Positions 1 through 6,367 of a DNA stretch of 6,832 nucleotides are shown in pieces. The notes under the pieces are model-generated. The model did not search any database and was not told the origin of the DNA. It worked only from the letters and a program-made list of their open reading frames with translations. Origin of the DNA: Bifidobacterium breve (GTDB lineage: Bacteria > Actinomycetota > Acidimicrobiia > Acidimicrobiales > Ilumatobacteraceae); assembly GCA_943325435.2 (NCBI GenBank), contig CALPPK020000063.1, positions 1 through 6,832 on the forward strand. Reading direction: 5' to 3'. A program made the translations under genes and the position numbers. Position 1 is the stretch's first letter, and each line of letters starts with the position of its first letter.

Positions 1-917
1 CCTTCTTTGAATCCGCGCGTACGTGGTTTACCGATGTCGTGATACAAAGCGGCAAGGCGAGTGATGCGAAAATCAAATTCACGAGTGGGGTCAAGTTGCA
101 CGTTTTCAACAACTGCAAGAGTGTGTGTCAATACGTCTTTATGCCTATGAATAGGGTCTTGTTCAAGGCGCATCAGTTTCATTTCTGGAAGGAAATGATC
201 AACAAGACCAGTATCAACTAAGAACCACAAACCAAATGTTGGTCGCTTTGTAGTCATCAACCTGTCGAATTCAATACGCACTCGCTCGGCAGACACGATG
301 GTAAGTCGATCCGCCATTGCAGTTACTGCTGCAGTGATTGACGGATCAGGTGCAACTTCCAACTGCGAAATGAATCGGGCTGCGCGCAACATGCGCAGCG
401 GGTCGTCGCTAAATGACTCTTCTGCCGACAATGGAGTACGCAACACACGGGCCATTAAGTCTGCAAGCCCACCAAACGGATCAACAAGTTCAGGAGTATC
501 TGTTGTCAGTTCCAATGCCATTGCATTGATGGTGAAATCACGACGAGATAAATCAGTTTCAATGTCAGTTGCGAATTGAACTTCGGGTTTACGAGAATCA
601 GGGGAATACGCCTCGGCGCGATGTGTGGTGATCTCATAGGTGCGCTCACCAATTTTCAATCCGATAGTGCCGAATCGCTCACCCTGGGTCCACAAGGCAT
701 CAGCAATTGGTTGAACAATTTTCTTGATCTGGTCTGGGGTGGCTGTTGTGGTGGCATCGAAGTCAATCAGGCTGAGGTCGGTGCCAGCATCGGTGTCTCC
801 GAGGAGGAGATCGCGCACACTTCCACCCACAAGGAAGAGGCGATGGCCCGCTTCACGAAAAAGGGCAGCGAGTGGCTCCATCTCCTGAAGAATTGGGGCA
901 AAGCGCGGCGGAAACAT
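1..917 (-). CDS. pcnA: CCA-adding tRNA nucleotidyltransferase, N-terminal 305 residues (3' end outside window)
   Basis: Adds or repairs the 3' CCA end of tRNAs in the cytoplasm using CTP and ATP. Reading the minus strand from the ATG at 917-915 gives an open frame to the window edge. Visible motifs: nucleotidyltransferase motif LVGGSVRDLLLG (residues 29-40), the metal-binding D-x-D as DFD (52-54), ERFGTIG (80-86), RRDFTINAMAL (125-135), DPLRMLRAARF, ERVRIEF, and an HD phosphohydrolase domain beginning HRHKDVLTH (257-265) with the His-Asp pair at 293-294. The family is usually about 450-490 residues, so roughly a third is missing to the left. The start is well fixed: an in-frame TAG lies five codons upstream. 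ATG at residue 13 is the only close alternative. A few extra residues separate the GGS-VRD motif from D-x-D compared with mycobacterial PcnA as I recall it. Divergent from the operon to its right, as pcnA is in M. tuberculosis. Confidence 0.95.
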   Translation of the reverse strand, partial: MFPPRFAPILQEMEPLAALFREAGHRLFLVGGSVRDLLLGDTDAGTDLSLIDFDATTTATPDQIKKIVQPIADALWTQGERFGTIGLKIGERTYEITTHRAEAYSPDSRKPEVQFATDIETDLSRRDFTINAMALELTTDTPELVDPFGGLADLMARVLRTPLSAEESFSDDPLRMLRAARFISQLEVAPDPSITAAVTAMADRLTIVSAERVRIEFDRLMTTKRPTFGLWFLVDTGLVDHFLPEMKLMRLEQDPIHRHKDVLTHTLAVVENVQLDPTREFDFRITRLAALYHDIGKPRTRGFKE

Positions 918-926
918 GACAGATGA

Positions 927-932
927 AGGCTA
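927..932 (-). promoter_or_regulatory. Candidate -10 hexamer for pcnA
   Basis: On the minus strand TAGCCT (TANNNT pattern) ends 9 bases before the pcnA ATG, which would give a leaderless or nearly leaderless transcript. No Shine-Dalgarno sequence is visible before this ATG, which fits leaderless initiation. No convincing -35 hexamer is seen, so this is only a pattern match. Confidence 0.2.
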
Positions 933-1004
933 GGCACCCAAGCGCCCGAACAGGTGGTACCCGCTATTTCTGCCATTTTTCGGTATCGCAGGGACCAGTC
1001 GCAC

Positions 1005-1010
1005 TACGGT
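1005..1010 (+). promoter_or_regulatory. Candidate -10 hexamer for the five-gene operon
   Basis: TACGGT fits the actinobacterial TANNNT -10 pattern and lies 6 bases before the GTG at 1017, where transcription would be expected to begin. This would make the GNAT gene leaderless and is one reason for preferring the 1017 start. No -35 match was found at 16-19 bases upstream. The rest of 918-1016 holds nothing else I recognise. Confidence 0.22.
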
Positions 1011-1016
1011 CATGGG

Positions 1017-1781
1017 GTGAGTTTGGTCGAGCAACGTTCCCGAGCAGGGGTCATTTGGTCTGGTGCCACCACTGCCCGTGCTCGTCCTTGGCCGCAGGTT
1101 CCGAGCAGAGCTTTCCTATTAATAGGTGGCTCGCATAACCCAATGTTGCAATTACCCGAGACTCCAATCTTGCAGACCTGGGTCGACACCTTGTCTCGCT
1201 GGGGCTACGACAGCGTTCGCACATCTCCCCTTGCTCCTGTTGCTGCAACTGCGCTTTCAGCAGTGGGCTTTAACACCTCGCAAAAGCTGACTCTGTTGGA
1301 ACGACCTGAGATAGATCCGGTCATCCCTACACACCTTTTGCAATCTGTTCGTCCTCGTTTTCCCTTGTCACGTATGCCCGCCACTTCCATGGTTGAGGCC
1401 ATTCTTGAAATAGATCGTGCGGCCTTTGGTCACGAGTGGATGATGGACGTGCAGACCTTTCGTGAGGCCCTTCATGCCACGCGTCGGGCGCGTGTCTTTA
1501 TCTCGCATGCAGAGGGTCGAATCTCTGGTTTCGTGATTGCTGGAGTCACAGACTCATATGGGTTTATTCAGCGGCTAGCGGTCCACCCTGATTTTCAACG
1601 CCGTGGTGATGCCAGTTCATTGGTGCAGAATTCACTGGCATGGATTCAATCACGCGGATGCACGTCAACAGTTGTGAACACTGAAGTCACGAACGCCGCC
1701 GCCTTGTCGATTTATGAACAACATGGGTTTGTTCCGCTTGACTACAACCTTTCAGTGATGGAAAGGCAGTTGTCGAAATGA
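1017..1781 (+). CDS. GNAT family N-acetyltransferase with a degenerate N-terminal GNAT-like half
   Basis: Probable cytoplasmic acetyl-CoA-dependent N-acetyltransferase, substrate unknown. From the GTG at 1017 it has 254 residues. The C-terminal half (about 125-254) is a complete RimI-like GNAT domain: a beta-strand/turn segment IQRLAVHPDF followed by the acetyl-CoA pyrophosphate loop QRRGDA (194-199), then NTEVTNAAALSIYEQHGF with the usual Tyr (233). The N-terminal half ends in ALSAVGF (79-85) followed by a strand, which resembles the end of a second GNAT domain that has lost its acetyl-CoA loop; tandem GNATs such as MshD are known, but I do not claim that function. The frame stays open up to a GTG at 954, which would add 21 residues; neither start has a clear ribosome-binding site. 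An ATG at 1143 would cut the N-terminal half. It occupies the place of the NUDIX gene mutT4 in mycobacteria. Its TGA overlaps the next gene's ATG (ATGA), implying coupling. Confidence 0.85.
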   Translation: MSLVEQRSRAGVIWSGATTARARPWPQVPSRAFLLIGGSHNPMLQLPETPILQTWVDTLSRWGYDSVRTSPLAPVAATALSAVGFNTSQKLTLLERPEIDPVIPTHLLQSVRPRFPLSRMPATSMVEAILEIDRAAFGHEWMMDVQTFREALHATRRARVFISHAEGRISGFVIAGVTDSYGFIQRLAVHPDFQRRGDASSLVQNSLAWIQSRGCTSTVVNTEVTNAAALSIYEQHGFVPLDYNLSVMERQLSK

Positions 1782-3751
1782 GATTCATGCGACTACTTGC
1801 AATAGGCCTTATCGCGCTTGGTGTTGCATCCCCCGCTACCAATGTTCACGCAGGCACTCATACGGCAGATGTGGGTATACCGGAACTCAAGATTGTCTCG
1901 CAGCCGTTCAATGTTTTCACAACGGTTAACGCGCGCTTTGTGTTGTCTCCAAACCTAGACACTTTTGTGGCTGCAGATGATCGTCTCGAGTTTCTTCTTC
2001 ATCGTCGTGTTGCATCACGCGATTCATTTCGTTCTATCGCCGACGGGGATGTCATTCCGGCTGTCACGGACTCAATCAGTTTTCGTATGTCGCGCATCGC
2101 GCGTGATTACGCAGGTCACCTAATCGCTGTTGTACCCATTACTACCAGTGACAAACAAGGTGCATCGTTGTCTATTCCATTTGAAGGCGTGTACCCGCTC
2201 ACTATTCGTGTCGTAGATTCAGAAACAGGTGATGTTGTTACATCGGTATTGACCTTCCTGAATCGACGTGACACAACACTTGAAACTCCCGTTGTTCCGT
2301 TCAGCACAATTGTTTCACTCACTGGTCCTCCGTCATTGTTACCCGATGGCACATCTGTCATCACTGACAGTGCACGTGATTCAGTTACTCGCCTCGTGGC
2401 ATTTCTCACTACGTTTCGATCTCCAGTCACTATCTCTATTCAGCCTGAAATCATTGCTTCTTTTGCTAATTCTTCTCTACCGACTGATGTCGAATTGTTC
2501 ACAAAATTGAGAGACCTTTTACGACAACACACAATCGTGAACACCACGTTCACGCCAAGTAATCCTTCTTTGTTTGCAGCCATGAACTTGTCTGGTGAAT
2601 TTCGTGCACAATTGAAATTCGGAGAGAAAACACTCAATCGACTTCTTCCCGGAGTAACCATTCAACGTCACACGTGGATAGCAATGGACAATGTTGATCC
2701 ACCCGCTATGTCGGTGTTGAAGTCCGCCGGTATCACGTCTGTCATTCTGATGCCTTCTGCGCAGTCACTAGTGACAAGCGAACGTTCGTTGTCATTGCTC
2801 GGCCGCGTGACCAGAGCTGGTAAAGAATTCGTTTCAGTTGTCAGCCCCCTCAATGGTGCAACGCAGATCAAGCATGCGCAACCGGCAGGCTCTGAACGCC
2901 TTGCATACAAAATCGCAGCTGAGCTCTTAGTAGAGCGAGACGACCTACTTGCTCAAGAAAATCTCCCCACCGAAATCAAGATGGGTGTAGTCGCTTCGTT
3001 TCACGATGCTGCTGAATCTGGCGCAGTCGTCACCGCCACGAAAGCCTTATCCCAATCCGGTGGCTTTTCAATGAGTGACTTTGGCGGAACCTTCGTTGTC
3101 AACCCGATTACACCGGCAGTGGCCTTTGCAAAAAACAGCACATCGTTTGATATCAGCCGAGCAGGCAGTATTCGTGCGACACGTCGAGACCTTGATGCAA
3201 CAAAGTCGATGCTTGGCCCTGAAGATGTTCGTCGCGAAACCTGGCCGTCTCGCTTTTCGCTCGGAACATCCACAATCACAAACTCTCCTGGGGCATACAT
3301 CACCTCACTTCGAACGACCATGCGCGCGGTTCGCGATGCAGTCACTGTGACCACGCCAAAGTCGGTGACGCTCTCTAGCCAAACGGCCGCAATTCGCATC
3401 CAAGTTCGCAACGACTCAGACCAAGACCTCACGGTGCGGGTTCGCTTGACTAGCGCCAAATTGACACTTACTGATCCCAGTCGAATCGTGGTTCTCACGA
3501 AAGGCGGCACCACGGAACTCAATGTGTCAGCGACAACGCGCGCAAGTGGTGCAATTCCCATCTCAATCTGGGTGTCAACGCCAGACGGAAACGAGTCTGT
3601 TGTCGACCCCATCACTATTTCTGCCAACGTGAACGCAATTGCCGGATACGGACAACTGATCAGCGTCTCGCTCTTACTGGTGCTTTTGGCGTGGTGGTGG
3701 TCAAACCGACGGTCGGCACGACGCGAACGGCTCAACACGACTACGGTTTAA
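1778..3751 (+). CDS. Secreted, membrane-anchored DUF6049-like protein (Rv3909-type)
   Basis: Function unknown; very likely a large cell-surface protein. The 657 residues start with a signal peptide: basic MRFMR, a hydrophobic core LLAIGLIALGVA, and an AxA-like cleavage site VHA after residue 25. The last 34 residues carry one membrane segment (about 624-641) followed by an Arg-rich cytoplasmic tail, so nearly everything lies outside. A central part (about 190-450) alternates strands and helices as in barrel-like glycan-acting folds, including WIAMDNVDPPAMSVLKSAGI, reminiscent of DUF6049 proteins. Residues about 527-620 look like an Ig-like beta domain (IRIQVRNDSDQDLTVRVRL to ISIWVSTPDG) just before the membrane. 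There is no cysteine in the whole protein. Family assignment rests on this architecture and on position downstream of divergent pcnA, not on a search. A GGAAAGG at 1760-1766 lies 11 bases before the ATG. It overlaps the GNAT gene by 4 bases and is 3 bases ahead of degV. Confidence 0.8.
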   Translation: MRFMRLLAIGLIALGVASPATNVHAGTHTADVGIPELKIVSQPFNVFTTVNARFVLSPNLDTFVAADDRLEFLLHRRVASRDSFRSIADGDVIPAVTDSISFRMSRIARDYAGHLIAVVPITTSDKQGASLSIPFEGVYPLTIRVVDSETGDVVTSVLTFLNRRDTTLETPVVPFSTIVSLTGPPSLLPDGTSVITDSARDSVTRLVAFLTTFRSPVTISIQPEIIASFANSSLPTDVELFTKLRDLLRQHTIVNTTFTPSNPSLFAAMNLSGEFRAQLKFGEKTLNRLLPGVTIQRHTWIAMDNVDPPAMSVLKSAGITSVILMPSAQSLVTSERSLSLLGRVTRAGKEFVSVVSPLNGATQIKHAQPAGSERLAYKIAAELLVERDDLLAQENLPTEIKMGVVASFHDAAESGAVVTATKALSQSGGFSMSDFGGTFVVNPITPAVAFAKNSTSFDISRAGSIRATRRDLDATKSMLGPEDVRRETWPSRFSLGTSTITNSPGAYITSLRTTMRAVRDAVTVTTPKSVTLSSQTAAIRIQVRNDSDQDLTVRVRLTSAKLTLTDPSRIVVLTKGGTTELNVSATTRASGAIPISIWVSTPDGNESVVDPITISANVNAIAGYGQLISVSLLLVLLAWWWSNRRSARRERLNTTTV

Positions 3752-3754
3752 TTC

Positions 3755-4594
3755 ATGACCGTACGCATCGTGACCGACTCTTCCTGTGACCTTCCGCAAG
3801 CCATGGCTGATGCCTTGGGAATTCGCATTGTTCCCCTCAGTGTTCGTTTTGGCGACACCGAATACATCGACCGCACCACCATCACCGCCACCGAGTTCTG
3901 GTCAAAGTGCGCTGCTTCCGCAACATTGCCAGAGACCGCCGCTCCATCACCTGGTTCCTTCGAGGAAACCTACCGAAGCCTTGCTGCAGAAGGCGCAACC
4001 GCCATTGTGGTCGTTGCTCTCTCCTCAGATTTGTCTGCAACTATGCAAAGCGCAGAGCTTGCAGCGCGCGCAGTCGCACCTGGCATCGATGTTCGCATCG
4101 TCGACAGCCGTAATGCCTCAATGGGTCTTGGCCTAACGGTTTTAGCCTGTGCTGAATTGGCAAAGACTGGTGCTTCAGCAGACGAAGTTGTCGCTCGTGC
4201 ACAATCAGTTATTCCTCGCACCCGCGTGTTTGCAGCTCTCGACACTCTCGACAACTTGAAAAAGGGTGGCCGTATCGGTGGAGCAAAGGCCATGCTCGCA
4301 ACGGTCATGTCGATTAAGCCGTTGATCTCAATTACGAATGGTCTCGTCGAAGAAGCTGGCAAACAGCGCACACGATCAAAAGCACTTGCTCACCTCGTTG
4401 ACATTTTGCGTAACCAAGAAGCTCCCATTGAACGACTCGCAGTTCTTAATGCACAATGTGCTGACATCGACGCATTTATTGCAATGGTGAAAGAGGTCTA
4501 CACCGGCGAAATTATTGTTGGTGATATCGGTGCAGTCATCGGTACTCACGCCGGTCAAGGAACAATCGGAATCGTTTTTCTCCTTTCTGCATAA
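3755..4594 (+). CDS. DegV family protein (FakB-type fatty-acid-binding protein)
   Basis: DegV proteins bind one long-chain fatty acid; characterised members (FakB) present it to the kinase FakA, yielding acyl-phosphate for phospholipid synthesis. The 279 residues match the usual length of about 280. Hallmarks: N-terminal strand and turn VTDSSCDLP (6-14), a TAAPSPGSF segment (61-69) where the family usually has a T-S-Q-P-S type motif, the ligand-proximal loop LSSDLSATMQSA (89-100), DTLDNLKKGGRIGG in the second lobe, and the C-terminal IGTHAGQGTIGI (262-273). In the last motif Gln268 stands where many members have Pro (GTHxGPG). No signal peptide, so cytoplasmic or at the inner membrane face. 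No fakA-like DAK gene is in the window. The ATG follows the previous stop after 3 bases and has no ribosome-binding site of its own, suggesting translational coupling. Ligand and partner here are unknown. Confidence 0.93.
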   Translation: MTVRIVTDSSCDLPQAMADALGIRIVPLSVRFGDTEYIDRTTITATEFWSKCAASATLPETAAPSPGSFEETYRSLAAEGATAIVVVALSSDLSATMQSAELAARAVAPGIDVRIVDSRNASMGLGLTVLACAELAKTGASADEVVARAQSVIPRTRVFAALDTLDNLKKGGRIGGAKAMLATVMSIKPLISITNGLVEEAGKQRTRSKALAHLVDILRNQEAPIERLAVLNAQCADIDAFIAMVKEVYTGEIIVGDIGAVIGTHAGQGTIGIVFLLSA

Positions 4595-4617
4595 GGGGTA
4601 TACCCCGCCTAGGGGGT
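4595..4617. promoter_or_regulatory. C/G-tract palindrome between degV and the kinase gene, CsoR-like operator or hairpin
   Basis: Directly after the degV stop there is a perfect 12-base palindrome GGGGTATACCCC (4595-4606), followed by a second inverted repeat that shares its C run: ACCCC (4602-4606), six bases, GGGGT (4613-4617). The ATACCCC-spacer-GGGGGT arrangement resembles operators of CsoR-family repressors, but no metal-handling gene is in the window. It could also form a hairpin in mRNA. There is no T run after it, so it is not a typical intrinsic terminator. Confidence 0.4.
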
Positions 4618-4627
4618 GATTCAGAAG

Positions 4628-4633
4628 TAGCGT
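4628..4633 (+). promoter_or_regulatory. Candidate internal -10 hexamer for the kinase gene
   Basis: TAGCGT fits TANNNT and ends 12 bases before the ATG at 4646, allowing a very short leader. The palindrome at 4595-4617 would lie over the -35 to spacer region, where a repressor could block it. No -35 hexamer is recognisable, so this is weak. Confidence 0.18.
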
Positions 4634-4645
4634 TTGCTCCCAGTA

Positions 4646-6337
4646 ATGGCTGCAGCACGACACTCCGATGACCTCATAGGTAATAGGTACCGTCTTGAGA
4701 GCACCATTGCTTCTGGTGGCATGGCCGATGTGTGGCGTGCAACTGACTTACAGCTAGGTCGTTTAGTCGCTGTAAAACTTTTACGCGCGAGTGTTGTTGA
4801 TGATCCAATCGTCACTGAAAGATTCCGGCGTGAAGCTCGCGCACTTGCACGACTGACACATCCGAACATTGTTCCGGTGTATGACTGTGTCGAAGAAGAC
4901 GGTCAAGTTGCATTAATCATGCGACTCATCGAAGGTAAGTCGTTGCGTGAATTACTTGATGAAGCAAATGACTCAGACCAAGCGGGAATGCTCAGCGTTC
5001 ATCTCACCGTGCATATTGGCCGCGCAATTGCGGCTGCACTTTCGAAAGCACATGCAGAAAACATCGTGCATCGCGACATCAAGCCTGGCAACATTCTCAT
5101 CATGCAACAAGGCGAAGTGTTGCTGACAGATTTTGGTATCGCAAAACCTCTGAAGAGTTCAAAAGAAGACGGCACAGACCTGACACGTGTTGACATCATG
5201 ATGGGTACCGCAAAGTATTTGTCTCCAGAACAAGTGCAGGGACGTGACTTAGATGGCCGCGCGGACATGTACTCATTGGGCCTTGTTTTGTACGAATGCC
5301 TAGCTGGGCATGCTCCATTTAAGGAAGACAACGATCAAGCAACCGCCGTTGCACGCTTGCAACGTGACCCAACACCGCTCAATGGAATTCGTTCTGATGT
5401 TCCAAGCAATGTCATCGCAGTCATCAACAAGATGTTGCGCCGTAAACCTGAACACCGTTACACCGACTGCAATGAAGTTGCGCAAGCACTTGAATCTGCA
5501 ATCAAAAATGTGCACGATGCAATGACGCCTGTTGATGGCTTCACGCCTGCAATGAGCGCACCAACAACTGCGCGACCACGTCCAGTACTTAATGACCCGT
5601 TGATGCCGAAGAAGCAACCGCGTCCACTTTCTGTAGTTGAAAATGAAGACACGCCTCCAAGGCCCGTGGTTAAAAAAGATGTAACACCGCGCGGAGTTGC
5701 GCGAGCTGCTGCTGCATTGCCTCGCGCTCAACAAACGTCGACAAAACGAAATTACATTCCCATTGCGTTACTACTTGTCGTTGCATTAGTGATGTCAGTG
5801 ATGTTGTGGCGCGGATTACAAAACACAAAATCAGCTCCAGGTGCTGTACCTGAGGTTGTGAATGATGTTGTCGTTGGTCCTGTCTCCGTAGTTGGCGTGC
5901 GAAGTTACGACCCAAACGGTGACGATGGCCAAGAGAACGAAGCCATGATTCCGAATCTCACGGACAACAACCCGGCTACCTCGTGGACAACTGTGTGTTA
6001 CGGAAACCAATATTTCGGCTCCAAAGGTGGCGTCGGAGTCATTGTGCAGTTGTCAGGCATCGGCATTGGCTCGTTAGCCGCCACATTCGGAACTGCTCCG
6101 TGGAACGCTGAAATTTTCGTCTCAACAAGTGAGGCAATTCCCACCACGCTTGATGGTTGGGGCGTTCGGGTTGCAAATTCAAATGGTGCAGCGCCAGGTG
6201 CCGCAACGTTCGACGTTGCAACGCCGGGTCGAAATGTTCTCCTGTACATGCGTGAAGCCGGCAAAAGCACCTCATGCAGTAACAGCAATCCCTATAAGGG
6301 CATGCTGTCTGACCTCTCATTCACATCAGGGAAATAG
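4646..6337 (+). CDS. Transmembrane Ser/Thr protein kinase with discoidin-like extracellular domain
   Basis: Receptor-type Hanks kinase of 563 residues. Cytoplasmic kinase domain (about 15-275): Gly-rich loop IASGGMADVW, ATP-anchoring Lys44 in VAVKLL, Glu63, catalytic HRDIKPGN (142-149), metal-binding DFG (162-164), activation loop with TDLTR and GTAKYLSPE (187-195), and DMYSLGLVLYE. All catalytic residues are present, so it should be active. A Pro-rich linker of about 80 residues leads to one membrane segment (370-391). The outer part (about 395-563) contains YDPNGDDGQENE (421-432) and NNPATSWTT, a beta-rich discoidin/carbohydrate-binding-like fold as described for the C-terminus of mycobacterial MviN (Rv3910), with just two cysteines (451, 544) that could form a disulfide. 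A TTG at 4634 would add 4 residues; neither start has a good ribosome-binding site, and I chose ATG. The sigma factor gene follows after 30 bases, suggesting a signalling pair. Confidence 0.95.
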   Translation: MAAARHSDDLIGNRYRLESTIASGGMADVWRATDLQLGRLVAVKLLRASVVDDPIVTERFRREARALARLTHPNIVPVYDCVEEDGQVALIMRLIEGKSLRELLDEANDSDQAGMLSVHLTVHIGRAIAAALSKAHAENIVHRDIKPGNILIMQQGEVLLTDFGIAKPLKSSKEDGTDLTRVDIMMGTAKYLSPEQVQGRDLDGRADMYSLGLVLYECLAGHAPFKEDNDQATAVARLQRDPTPLNGIRSDVPSNVIAVINKMLRRKPEHRYTDCNEVAQALESAIKNVHDAMTPVDGFTPAMSAPTTARPRPVLNDPLMPKKQPRPLSVVENEDTPPRPVVKKDVTPRGVARAAAALPRAQQTSTKRNYIPIALLLVVALVMSVMLWRGLQNTKSAPGAVPEVVNDVVVGPVSVVGVRSYDPNGDDGQENEAMIPNLTDNNPATSWTTVCYGNQYFGSKGGVGVIVQLSGIGIGSLAATFGTAPWNAEIFVSTSEAIPTTLDGWGVRVANSNGAAPGAATFDVATPGRNVLLYMREAGKSTSCSNSNPYKGMLSDLSFTSGK

Positions 6338-6366
6338 CACCCTCCAACAACTAACTAGGGTGTTGG
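6338..6366 (+). promoter_or_regulatory. Two mutually exclusive hairpins over the sigma-factor ribosome-binding site
   Basis: The gap after the kinase stop contains two overlapping inverted repeats. CACCCT (6338-6343) pairs with AGGGTG (6357-6362), loop 13 bases, and buries the AGGG that would serve as Shine-Dalgarno sequence. CCAACA (6344-6349) pairs with TGTTGG (6361-6366), loop 11 bases, and leaves AGGG in the loop. Both stems need bases 6361-6362, so they cannot coexist. There is no T run, so it is not a standard terminator. A regulatory role is inference. Confidence 0.4.
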
Positions 6367-6367
6367 C

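Noticed and set aside
576..926. A 116-codon plus-strand open frame
   Set aside because: It is the antisense shadow of the CCA-adding enzyme gene, whose catalytic motifs are unmistakable on the other strand.
3001..3738. A 245-codon open frame on the minus strand, antisense to the surface-protein gene
   Set aside because: It lies wholly inside a well-supported gene with signal peptide and membrane anchor, shows no recognisable motif, and its Arg/Ser/Val-rich composition is typical of a frame opened by the codon bias of the opposite strand.
4595..4617. Intrinsic terminator after degV
   Set aside because: The stem is possible but no T run follows and the kinase gene begins within about 30 bases in the same direction, so an operator or leader structure fits better.
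5300..5734. A 144-codon minus-strand open frame inside the kinase gene
   Set aside because: It is antisense to the kinase domain end and linker; its Cys/Arg/Trp-rich composition is unlike a real protein.
6338..6366. Intrinsic terminator after the kinase gene
   Set aside because: No T run follows either stem and the sigma frame begins at once, so termination here is unlikely.
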